A stretch of 34,653 nt of DNA, taken from NCBI RefSeq assembly GCF_000002995.4, contig NW_025062323.1, positions 1 through 34,653 of the forward strand, in the 5' to 3' direction. Of this stretch, positions 24,601 to 34,653 are shown piece by piece. The notes under the pieces are model-generated. The model saw nothing but the letters and a program-made list of their open reading frames with translations, had not been told where the DNA came from and did no database searches. Both the position numbers and the translations under genes were made by a program. Numbering within the stretch: position 1 is the stretch's first letter; each line of letters begins with the position of its first letter. The stretch comes from Brugia malayi (Eukaryota; Nematoda; Chromadorea; Rhabditida; Onchocercidae).

Positions 24601-25828
24601 TTCCTTGTCTAATGTAAGAAAACTATAACAAATTTTAAAATTTTTAAAAAATTCAAAATTTAAATTTGAATTTAAATTTAATTTAAATTCTTAAATTGAA
24701 CTAAAATCATGATTAATTGAATGTTTTATTAATTTTGCTGATAAATTTATGCGCAAAACTTAATTACAAAGGCGTATTTTAATATTTAAACTATAAAATG
24801 ACAACACAATATAGGATCAGCACTGGTACAACGCACGTAACATAGTCAATTAGGTTCAAAATAAGCTTTTTTTAGCAGTTTTGGCACTTAATTAAAATTA
24901 AAATTGATAAATTAGAACCAATTTCCTTGTCTAATGTAAGAAAACTATAACAAATTTTAAAATTTTTAAAAAATTCAAAATTTAAATTTGAATTTAAATT
25001 TAATTTAAATTCTTAAATTGAACTAAAATCATGATTAATTGAATGTTTTATTAATTTTGCTGATAAATTTATGCGCAAAACTTAATTACAAAGGCGTATT
25101 TTAATATTTAAACTATAAAATGACAACACAATATAGGATCAGCACTGGCACAACGCACGTAACATAGTCAATTAGGTTCAAAATAAGCTTTTTTTAGCAG
25201 TTTTGGCACTTAATTAAAATTAAAATTGATAAATTAGAACCAATTTCCTTGTCTAATGTAAGAAAACTATAACAAATTTTAAAATTTTTAAAAAATTCAA
25301 AATTTAAATTTGAATTTAAATTTAATTTAAATTCTTAAATTGAACTAAAATCATGATTAATTGAATGTTTTATTAATTTTGCTGATAAATTTATGCGCAA
25401 AACTTAATTACAAAGGCTTATTTTAATATTTAAACTATAAAATGACAACACAATATAGGATCAGCACTGGTACAACGCACGTAACATAGTCAATTAGGTT
25501 CAAAATAAGCTTTTTTTAGCAGTTTTGGCACTTAATTAAAATTAAAATTGATAAATTAGAACCAATTTCCTTGTCTAATGTAAGAAAACTATAACAAATT
25601 TTAAAATTTTTAAAAAATTCAAAATTTAAATTTGAATTTAAATTTAATTTAAATTCTTAAATTGAACTAAAATCATGATTAATTGAATGTTTTATTAATT
25701 TTGCTGATAAATTTATGCGCAAAACTTAATTACAAAGGCGTATTTTAATATTTAAACTATAAAATGACAACACAATATAGGATCAGCACTGGTACAACGC
25801 ACGTAACATAGTCAATTAGGTTCAAAAT
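21646..25828. repeat. Candidate tetramer-like higher-order repeat run
   Basis: Units with the one-T-short marker GCAGTTTGGC start at 21646, 22933, 24220 and 25829, giving intervals of 1287, 1287 and 1609 bp (4, 4 and 5 units). Within the intervals the second marker follows a related order. It is GGCGTA, GGCGTA, GGCGTA, GGCTTA at 22933-24219 and the same at 24220-25506, with one additional GGCGTA unit before the next short marker. At 21646-22932 it is GGCGTA, GGCGTA, GGCTTA, GGCTTA. The third marker (CAACG or CAATG) is less regular. This is a loose higher-order structure, not a strict one. A further 4-unit interval lies at 12319-13603. Confidence 0.62.
22611..22932. repeat. Monomer with AAATTTAAAAATTTTT variant (copy 2)
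   Basis: This unit shares the rare T-to-A change, GGCTTA and CAATGCAC with the unit at 18429. It differs in having GAATTAAAATC, the A-type base at position 161, where nearly all core units have GAACTAAAATC. It therefore looks like a recombinant or an incompletely homogenised copy. Confidence 0.7.
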
Positions 25829-26470
25829 AAGCTTTTTTTAGCAGTTTGGCACTTAATTAAAATTAAAATTGATAAATTAGAACCAATTTCCTTGTCTAAT
25901 GTAAGAAAACTATAACAAATTTTAAAATTTTTAAAAAATTCAAAATTTAAATTTGAATTTAAATTTAATTTAAATTCTTAAATTGAACTAAAATCATGAT
26001 TAATTGAATGTTTTATTAATTTTGCTGATAAATTTATGCGCAAAACTTAATTACAAAGGCGTATTTTAATATTTAAACTATAAAATGACAACACAATATA
26101 GGATCAGCACTGGTACAACGCACGTAACATAGTCAATTAGGTTCAAAATAAGCTTTTTTTAGCAGTTTTGGCACTTAATTAAAATTAAAATTGATAAATT
26201 AGAACCAATTTCCTTGTCTAATGTAAGAAAACTATAACAAATTTTAAAATTTTTAAAAAATTCAAAATTTAAATTTGAATTTAAATTTAATTTAAATTCT
26301 TAAATTGAACTAAAATCATGATTAATTGAATGTTTTATTAATTTTGCTGATAAATTTATGCGCAAAACTTAATTACAAAGGCGTATTTTAATATTTAAAC
26401 TATAAAATGACAACACAATATAGGATCAGCACTGGACAACGCACGTAACATAGTCAATTAGGTTCAAAAT

Positions 26471-27433
26471 AAGCTTTTTTTAGCAGTTTGGCACTTAATT
26501 AAAATTAAAATTGATAAATTAGAACCAATTTCCTTGTCTAATGTAAGAAAACTATAACAAATTTTAAAATTTTTAAAAAATTCAAAATTTAAATTTGAAT
26601 TTAAATTTAATTTAAATTCTTAAATTGAACTAAAATCATGATTAATTGAATGTTTTATTAATTTTGCTGATAAATTTATGCGCAAAACTTAATTACAAAG
26701 GCGTATTTTAATATTTAAACTATAAAATGACAACACAATATAGGATCAGCACTGGTACAATGCACGTAACATAGTCAATTAGGTTCAAAATAAGCTTTTT
26801 TTAGCAGTTTGGCACTTAATTAAAATTAAAATTGATAAATTAGAACCAATTTCCTTGTCTAATGTAAGAAAACTATAACAAATTTTAAAATTTTTAAAAA
26901 ATTCAAAATTTAAATTTGAATTTAAATTTAATTTAAATTCTTAAATTGAACTAAAATCATGATTAATTGAATGTTTTATTAATTTTGCTGATAAATTTAT
27001 GCGCAAAACTTAATTACAAAGGCGTATTTTAATATTTAAACTATAAAATGACAACACAATATAGGATCAGCACTGGTACAACGCACGTAACATAGTCAAT
27101 TAGGTTCAAAATAAGCTTTTTTTAGCAGTTTGGCACTTAATTAAAATTAAAATTGATAAATTAGAACCAATTTCCTTGTCTAATGTAAGAAAACTATAAC
27201 AAATTTTAAAATTTTTAAAAAATTCAAAATTTAAATTTGAATTTAAATTTAATTTAAATTCTTAAATTGAACTAAAATCATGATTAATTGAATGTTTTAT
27301 TAATTTTGCTGATAAATTTATGCGCAAAACTTAATTACAAAGGCGTATTTTAATATTTAAACTATAAAATGACAACACAATATAGGATCAGCACTGGTAC
27401 AATGCACGTAACATAGTCAATTAGGTTCAAAAT
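26471..27433. repeat. Run of three short-marker monomers
   Basis: Three consecutive units (26471, 26792, 27113), each exactly 321 bp, carry GCAGTTTGGC together with GGCGTA. Elsewhere in the core this marker is isolated, with two to seven ordinary units between occurrences. The preceding unit (26150) has its own one-base loss (CTGGACAACG near 26432). The cluster interrupts the 3-5 unit spacing seen to the left and may reflect single-unit duplication. Confidence 0.78.
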
Positions 27434-30400
27434 AAGCTTTTTTTAGCAGTTTTGGCACTTAATTAAAATTAAAATTGATAAATTAGAACCAATTTCCTTG
27501 TCTAATGTAAGAAAACTATAACAAATTTTAAAATTTTTAAAAAATTCAAAATTTAAATTTGAATTTAAATTTAATTTAAATTCTTAAATTGAACTAAAAT
27601 CATGATTAATTGAATGTTTTATTAATTTTGCTGATAAATTTATGCGCAAAACTTAATTACAAAGGCGTATTTTAATATTTAAACTATAAAATGACAACAC
27701 AATATAGGATCAGCACTGGTACAACGCACGTAACATAGTCAATTAGGTTCAAAATAAGCTTTTTTTAGCAGTTTTGGCACTTAATTAAAATTAAAATTGA
27801 TAAATTAGAACCAATTTCCTTGTCTAATGTAAGAAAACTATAACAAATTTTAAAATTTTTAAAAAATTCAAAATTTAAATTTGAATTTAAATTTAATTTA
27901 AATTCTTAAATTGAACTAAAATCATGATTAATTGAATGTTTTATTAATTTTGCTGATAAATTTATGCGCAAAACTTAATTACAAAGGCGTATTTTAATAT
28001 TTAAACTATAAAATGACAACACAATATAGGATCAGCACTGGTACAACGCACGTAACATAGTCAATTAGGTTCAAAATAAGCTTTTTTTAGCAGTTTTGGC
28101 ACTTAATTAAAATTAAAATTGATAAATTAGAACCAATTTCCTTGTCTAATGTAAGAAAACTATAACAAATTTTAAAATTTTTAAAAAATTCAAAATTTAA
28201 ATTTGAATTTAAATTTAATTTAAATTCTTAAATTGAACTAAAATCATGATTAATTGAATGTTTTATTAATTTTGCTGATAAATTTATGCGCAAAACTTAA
28301 TTACAAAGGCGTATTTTAATATTTAAACTATAAAATGACAACACAATATAGGATCAGCACTGGTACAATGCACGTAACATAGTCAATTAGGTTCAAAATA
28401 AGCTTTTTTTAGCAGTTTTGGCACTTAATTAAAATTAAAATTGATAAATTAGAACCAATTTCCTTGTCTAATGTAAGAAAACTATAACAAATTTTAAAAT
28501 TTTTAAAAAATTCAAAATTTAAATTTGAATTTAAATTTAATTTAAATTCTTAAATTGAACTAAAATCATGATTAATTGAATGTTTTATTAATTTTGCTGA
28601 TAAATTTATGCGCAAAACTTAATTACAAAGGCGTATTTTAATATTTAAACTATAAAATGACAACACAATATAGGATCAGCACTGGTACAACGCACGTAAC
28701 ATAGTCAATTAGGTTCAAAATAAGCTTTTTTTAGCAGTTTTGGCACTTAATTAAAATTAAAATTGATAAATTAGAACCAATTTCCTTGTCTAATGTAAGA
28801 AAACTATAACAAATTTTAAAATTTTTAAAAAATTCAAAATTTAAATTTGAATTTAAATTTAATTTAAATTCTTAAATTGAACTAAAATCATGATTAATTG
28901 AATGTTTTATTAATTTTGCTGATAAATTTATGCGCAAAACTTAATTACAAAGGCGTATTTTAATATTTAAACTATAAAATGACAACACAATATAGGATCA
29001 GCACTGGTACAATGCACGTAACATAGTCAATTAGGTTCAAAATAAGCTTTTTTTAGCAGTTTTGGCACTTAATTAAAATTAAAATTGATAAATTAGAACC
29101 AATTTCCTTGTCTAATGTAAGAAAACTATAACAATTTTAAAATTTTTAAAAAATTCAAAATTTAAATTTGAATTTAAATTTAATTTAAATTCTTAAATTG
29201 AACTAAAATCATGATTAATTGAATGTTTTATTAATTTTGCTGATAAATTTATGCGCAAAACTTAATTACAAAGGCGTATTTTAATATTTAAACTATAAAA
29301 TGACAACACAATATAGGATCAGCACTGGTACAATGCACGTAACATAGTCAATTAGGTTCAAAATAAGCTTTTTTTAGCAGTTTGGCACTTAATTAAAATT
29401 AAAATTGATAAATTAGAACCAATTTCCTTGTCTAATGTAAGAAAACTATAACAAATTTTAAAATTTTTAAAAAATTCAAAATTTAAATTTGAATTTAAAT
29501 TTAATTTAAATTCTTAAATTGAACTAAAATCATGATTAATTGAATGTTTTATTAATTTTGCTGATAAATTTGTGCGCAAAACTTATTTACAAAGGCTTAT
29601 TTTAATATTTAAACTATAAAATGACAACACAATATAGGATCAGCACTGGTACAATGCACGTAACATAGTCAATTAGGTTCAAAATAAGCTTTTTTTAGCA
29701 GTTTTGGCACTTAATTAAAATTAAAATTGATAAATTAGAACCAATTTCCTTGTCTAATGTAAGAAAACTATAACAAATTTTAAAATTTTTAAAAATTCAA
29801 AATTTAAATTTGAATTTAAATTTAATTTAAATTCTTAAATTGAACTAAAATCATGATTAATTGAATGTTTTATTAATTTTGCTGATAAATTTATGCGCAA
29901 AACTTAATTACAAAGGCTTATTTTAATATTTAAACTATAAAATGACAACACAATATAGGATCAGCACTGGTACAACGCACGTAACATAGTCAATTAGGTT
30001 CAAAATAAGCTTTTTTTAGCAGTTTTGGCACTTAATTAAAATTGAAATTGATAAATTAGAACCAATTTCCTTGTCTAATGTAAGAAAACTATAACAATTT
30101 TAAAATTTTTAAAAAATTCAAAATTTAAATTTGAATTTAAATTTAATTTAAATTCTTAAATTGAACTAAAATCATGATTAATTGAATGTTTTATTAATTT
30201 TGCTGATAAATTTATGCGCAAAACTTAATTACAAAGGCGTATTTTAATATTTAAACTATAAAATGACAACACAATATAGGATCAGCACTGGTACAATGCA
30301 CGTAACATAGTCAATTAGGTTCAAAATAAGCTTTTTTTAGCAGTTTTGGCACTTAATTAAAATTAAAATTGATAAATTAGAACCAATTTCCTTGTCTAAT

Positions 30401-31613
30401 GTAAGAAAACTATAACAAATTTTAAAATTTTTAAAAAATTCAAAATTTAAATTTGAATTTAAATTTAATTTAAATTCTTAAATTGAACTAAAATCATGAT
30501 TAATTGAATGTTTTATTAATTTTGCTGATAAATTTATGCGCAAAACTTAATTACAAAGGCGTATTTTAATATTTAAACTATAAAATGACAACACAATATA
30601 GGATCAGCACTGGTACAATGCACGTAACATAGTCAATTAGGTTCAAAATAAGCTTTTTTTAGCAGTTTTGGCACTTAATTAAAATTAAAATTGATAAATT
30701 AGAACCAATTTCCTTGTCTAATGTAAGAAAACTATAACAAATTTTAAAATTTTTAAAAATTCAAAATTTAAATTTGAATTTAAATTTAATTTAAATTCTT
30801 AAATTGAACTAAAATCATGATTAATTGAATGTTTTATTAATTTTGCTGATAAATTTATGCGCAAAACTTAATTACAAAGGCGTATTTTAATATTTAAACT
30901 ATAAAATGACAACACAATATAGGATCAGCACTGGTACAATGCACGTAACATAGTCAATTAGGTTCAAAATAAGCTTTTTTTAGCAGTTTTGGCACTTAAT
31001 TAAAATTAAAATTGATAAATTAGAACCAATTTCCTTGTCTAATGTAAGAAAACTATAACAAATTTTAAAATTTTTAAAAAATTCAAAATTTAAATTTGAA
31101 TTTAAATTTAATTTAAATTCTTAAATTGAACTAAAATCATGATTAATTGAATGTTTTATTAATTTTGCTGATAAATTTATGCGCAAAACTTAATTACAAA
31201 GGCTTATTTTAATATTTAAACTATAAAATGACAACACAATATAGGATCAGCACTGGTACAATGCACGTAACATAGTCAATTAGGTTCAAAATAAGCTTTT
31301 TTTAGCAGTTTTGGCACTTAATTAAAATTAAAATTGATAAATTAGAACCAATTTCCTTGTCTAATGTAAGAAAACTATAACAAATTTTAAAATTTTTAAA
31401 AATTCAAAATTTAAATTTGAATTTAAATTTAATTTAAATTCTTAAATTGAACTAAAATCATGATTAATTGAATGTTTTATTAATTTTGCTGATAAATTTA
31501 TGCGCAAAACTTAATTACAAAGGCGTATTTTAATATTTAAACTATAAAATGACAACACAATATAGGATCAGCACTGGTACAATGCACGTAACATAGTCAA
31601 TTAGGTTCAAAAT

Positions 31614-34171
31614 AAGCTTTTTTTAGCAGTTTTGGCACTTAATTAAAATTTGATAAATTAGAACCAATTTCCTTGTCTAATGTAAGAAAACTATAACAAT
31701 TTTAAAATTTTTAAAAATTCAAAATTTAAATTTGAATTTAAATTTAATTTAAATTCTTAAATTGAACTAAAATCATGATTAATTGAATGTTTTATTAATT
31801 TTGCTGATAAATTTATGCGCAAAACTTAATTACAAAGGCTTATTTTAATATTTAAACTATAAAATGACAACACAATATAGGATCAGCACTGGTACAATGC
31901 ACGTAACATAGTCAATTAGGTTCAAAATAAGCTTTTTTTAGCAGTTTTGGCACTTAATTAAAATTGATAAATTAGAACCAATTTCCTTGTCTAATGTAAG
32001 AAAACTATAACAAATTTTAAAATTTTTAAAAAATTCAAAATTTAAATTTGAATTTAAATTTAATTTAAATTCTTAAATTGAACTAAAATCATGATTAATT
32101 GAATGTTTTATTAATTTTGCTGATAAATTTATGCGCAAAACTTAATTACAAAGGCGTTATTTTAATATTTAAACTATAAAATGACAACACAATATAGGAT
32201 CAGCACTGGTACAATGCACGTAACATAGTCAATTAGGTTCAAAATAAGCTTTTTTTAGCAGTTTTGGCACTTAATTAAAATTAAAATTGATAAATTAGAA
32301 CCAATTTCCTTGTCTAATGTAAGAAAACTATAACAAATTTTAAAATTTTTAAAAATTCAAAATTTAAATTTGAATTTAAATTTAATTTAAATTCTTAAAT
32401 TGAACTAAAATCATGATTAATTGAATGTTTTATTAATTTTGCTGATAAATTTATGCGCAAAACTTAATTACAAAGGCTTATTTTAATATTTAAACTATAA
32501 AATGACAACACAATATAGGATCAGCACTGGTACAATGCACGTAACATAGTCAATTAGGTTCAAAATAAGCTTTTTTTAGCAGTTTTGGCACTTAATTAAA
32601 ATTGATAAATTAGAACCAATTTCCTTGTCTAATGTAAGAAAACTATAACAAATTTTAAAATTTTTAAAAATTCAAAATTTAAATTTGAATTTAAATTTAA
32701 TTTAAATTCTTAAATTGAACTAAAATCATGATTAATTGAATGTTTTATTAATTTTGCTGATAAATTTATGCGCAAAACTTAATTACAAAGGCGTATTTTA
32801 ATATTTAAACTATAAAATGACAACACAATATAGGATCAGCACTGGTACAACGCACGTAACATAGTCAATTAGGTTCAAAATAAGCTTTTTTTAGCAGTTT
32901 TGGCACTTAATTAAAATTGAAATTGATAAATTAGAACCAATTTCCTTGTCTAATGTAAGAAAACTATAACAAATTTTAAAATTTTTAAAAAATTCAAAAT
33001 TTAAATTTGAATTTAAATTTAATTTAAATTCTTAAATTGAATTAAAATCATGATTAATTGAAAGTTTTATTAATTTTGCTGATAAATTTATGCGCAAAAC
33101 TTAATTACAAAGGCTTATTTTAATATTTAAACTATAAAATGACAACACAATATAGGATCCAGCACTGGTACAATGCACGTAACATAGTCAATTAGGTTCA
33201 AAATAAGCTTTTTTTAGCAGTTTTGGCACTTAATTAAAATTGAAATTGATAAATTAGAACCAATTTCCTTGTCTAATGTAAGAAAACTATAAACAAATTT
33301 TAAATTTTTTAAAAAATTCAAAATTTAAATTTGAATTTAAATTTAATTTAAATTCTTAAATTGAACTAAAATCATGATTAATTGAATGTTTTATTAATTT
33401 TGCTGATAAATTTATGCGCAAGCTTAATTACAAAGGCTTATTTTAATATTTAAACTATAAAATGACAACACAATATAGGATCAGCACTGGAACAACGCAC
33501 GTAACATAGTCAATTAGGTTCAAAATAAGCTTTTTTTAGCAGTTTTGGCACTTAATTAAAATTAAAATTGATAAATTAGAACCAATTTCCTTGTCTAATG
33601 TAAGAAAACTATAACAGATTTTAAAATTTTTAAAAAATTCAAAATTTAAATTTGAATTTAAATTTAATTTAAATTCTTAAATTGAACTAAAATCATGATT
33701 AATTGAATGTTTTATTAATTTTGCTGATAAATTTATGCGCAAAACTTAATTACAAAGGCTTATTTTAATATTTAAACTATAAAATGACAACACAATATAG
33801 GATCCAGCACTGAACTACGCACGTAACACAGTCAATTAGGTTCAAAATAAGCTTTTTTTAGCAGTTTGACACTTAATTAAAATTAAAATTGATAAATTAG
33901 AACCAATTTCCTTGTCTAATGTAAGAAACTATAACAAATTTTAAATTTTTAAAAAATTCAAAATTTAAATTTGAATTTAAATTTAATTTAAATTCTTAAA
34001 TTGAACTAAAATCATGATTAATTGAATGTTTTATTAATCATTTTTGCTGATAAATTTATGCGCAAAACTTAATTACAAAAGCGTATTTTAATATTTAAAC
34101 TATAAAATGACAACACAATATAGGACCAGCACTGGCACAACGCACGTAACATAGTCAATTAGGTTCAAAAT
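31614..34171. repeat. Right edge block: deteriorating monomers
   Basis: Eight units, less regular (315-323 bp). The units at 31929 and 32567 have lost one of the two tandem AAAATT units, and the one at 31614 has lost five bases at the same place. A-type bases return. The unit at 32882 has GAATTAAAATC with GAAAGTTTT. The one at 33849 has AAAAGCGTA and AGGACCAGC. GGATCC, a hybrid of GGACC and GGATC, appears at 33155-33160 and 33800-33805. A second internal HindIII site is created at 33420 (GCAAGCTTAATT). The pattern fits an array margin that escapes homogenisation, or a lower-quality end of the assembly. Confidence 0.8.
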
Positions 34172-34489
34172 AAGCTTTTTTTTAGCAGTTTTGGCACTTA
34201 ATTAAAATTGAAATTGATAAATTAGAACCAATTTCCTTGTCTAATGTAAGAAAACTATAACAGATTTTAAATTTTTAAAAAATTCAAAATTTAAATTTGA
34301 ATTTAAATTTAATTTAAATTCTTAAATTGAACTAAAATCATGATTAATTGAATGTTTATTAATTTTGCTGATAAATTTATGCGCAAAACTTAATTACAAA
34401 GGCTTATTTTAATATTTAGCTGATAAATGACATTCTCAAATAGAACAGCACTGGTAAATGCACGTAAAGTAGTCAATTAGGTTCAAAAT
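34172..34489. repeat. Divergent penultimate monomer
   Basis: The first 240 or so bases are ordinary B-type with a CAGATTTT change also seen in the unit at 33527. From about 34417 to 34473 the sequence departs strongly: ATTTAGCTGATAAATGACAT replaces the ATTTAAACTATAAAATGACA segment, then ATTCTCAAATAGAACAGCAC and GTAAAGTAGTC. AGCTGATAAAT resembles the GCTGATAAAT found earlier in the same unit, so a short template switch could explain part of it. The TATAAAA box is lost. Confidence 0.8.
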
Positions 34490-34653
34490 AAGCTTTTTTT
34501 TAGCAGTTTTGGAACTTAATTAAATTAAAATTGATAAATTAGAACCAATTTCCTTGTCTAATGCACGTAACATAGTCAATTAGGTTCAAAATTTTTAAAA
34601 AATTCAAAATTTAAATTTGAATTTAAATTATTTAAACTTAAATTATTTTTTAA
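34490..34653. repeat. Rearranged terminal monomer
   Basis: The unit starts normally (HindIII site, eight T, GGAAC) up to TCTAATG at 34557-34563. It then jumps about 220 bases ahead to CACGTAACATAGTCAATTAG (34564-34583), runs to GGTTCAAAAT, and jumps back to TTTTTAAAAAATTCAAAATT of the AAATTT core. A last ATTTAAACTTAAATTATTTT segment ends the window. Both main junctions show short shared bases (AATG; AAAAT), as expected for microhomology-mediated template switching. It is either the eroded edge of the array or a chimeric end of a read or contig. No non-satellite sequence follows. Confidence 0.85.

Larger units (their letters stand above)
11354..31613. repeat. Homogenised core: subfamily B monomers
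   Basis: Sixty-three units with mean length 321.6 bp and almost no length scatter (320-323 bp). Fixed or near-fixed bases are GCAG, CTATAAC, GAACTAAAA, GAATGTTTT, GATAAATTT, AAAGG, GACAACACAATATAGGATC and AGGTTC. A few sites stay polymorphic and are useful as markers: three or four T in GCAGTTT(T)GGC, GGCGTA or GGCTTA, and GGTACAACG, GGCACAACG, GGTACAATG or rarely GGAACAACG. Such uniformity is expected of a region under frequent recent unequal exchange or conversion. It could also be partly produced by an assembler collapsing near-identical copies. Confidence 0.92.
1..34653. repeat. Satellite DNA array, 322-bp HindIII monomer
   Basis: The entire window is a head-to-tail tandem array in one orientation. 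Successive AAGCTT boundaries lie at 304, 615, 935, 1259 and so on to 34172 and 34490. That gives 107 complete units (mean 319.5 bp), a 303-bp left partial and a 164-bp right partial. In the core the spacing is almost always 321 or 322 bp. The monomer is about 79% A+T, and 322 is not a multiple of three, so any reading frame shifts from unit to unit and meets stops. No insertion of foreign sequence was seen. Long homogeneous arrays with units near 160-180 or 300-360 bp are typical of eukaryotic centromeric or pericentromeric satellites (established knowledge). The chromosomal location here is inferred. I do not recognise the family. Confidence 0.97.

Noticed and set aside
26432..26440. One-base loss CTGGACAACG as a functional variant
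   Set aside because: It is a single private deletion between GGTACAACG and GGCACAACG forms and could be a consensus error.
1..34653. Protein-coding genes in the array
   Set aside because: All frames on both strands meet frequent stops within each unit, and 322-bp periodicity shifts the frame. Any apparent frame is short and repeats with the unit.
1..34653. CRISPR array
   Set aside because: There are no distinct spacers between short repeats; the whole 322-bp unit repeats and no cas genes are present.
1..34653. CENP-B box
   Set aside because: No segment fits the TTCG....A..CGGG core. The unit has few CpG and no CGGG.
1..34653. Bacterial iteron origin or plasmid repeat
   Set aside because: Over a hundred near-identical 322-bp units without any rep gene or unique sequence do not fit an iteron cluster.
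1..34653. Mitochondrial A+T-rich control-region repeats
   Set aside because: AT content would fit, but more than 34 kb with no mitochondrial gene or tRNA and a staged subfamily structure fits nuclear satellite better. Not strictly excluded.
1..34653. Telomeric repeats at either window end
   Set aside because: No short G-rich tandem motif occurs at either end; both ends are satellite.

Overview
The whole 34,653-base window is one uninterrupted, head-to-tail tandem array of a single AT-rich satellite monomer. The consensus unit is 322 bp (reference copy 15213-15534, 67 G+C, about 21% GC). Nearly every unit begins at a HindIII site (AAGCTT) followed by a run of about seven T. I placed 108 unit boundaries, from 304 to 34490. 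They enclose 107 complete units (mean 319.5 bp), with a 303-bp partial unit on the left and a 164-bp rearranged partial unit on the right. I see no protein-coding gene, tRNA, rRNA, CRISPR array, transposon or unique flanking sequence on either strand.

The organism is probably a eukaryote with an AT-rich genome, and the locus is probably centromeric, pericentromeric or subtelomeric heterochromatin. The reasons are the length and purity of the array, the unit size (close to two nucleosomes), and the way copies vary. I do not recognise the monomer and cannot name a species. An invertebrate is a reasonable guess, but nothing in the sequence proves it.

Layout: (1) 1-5351, an older-looking subfamily A, rich in single-base indels (units of 302-325 bp). 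(2) 5352-11353, a transition zone. It includes a three-unit local subfamily (5352-6321), a GGAAC block (5352-8208) and a pair of units sharing an 11-bp deletion (6322-6944). (3) 11354-31613, a homogenised core of 63 units (mean 321.6 bp, almost all 320-323 bp) of subfamily B. A one-base-short marker recurs there every 3-5 units, including a run of tetramers at 21646-24219. (4) 31614-34489, a deteriorating right edge with unit deletions, hybrid bases and some return of A-type bases. (5) 34490-34653, a scrambled final unit with two internal jumps.

The subfamily-diagnostic bases do not switch together. They change one after another from left to right, which reads like a record of successive turnover by unequal exchange or conversion. 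Much of the indel noise in the left 9-10 kb looks like uncorrected long-read error, so substitutions are more trustworthy there than lengths. Every unit also carries a TATAAAA-like box, a 12-bp dyad and, in derived copies, a weak pol III-like arrangement. These are noted as leads, not as demonstrated functions.
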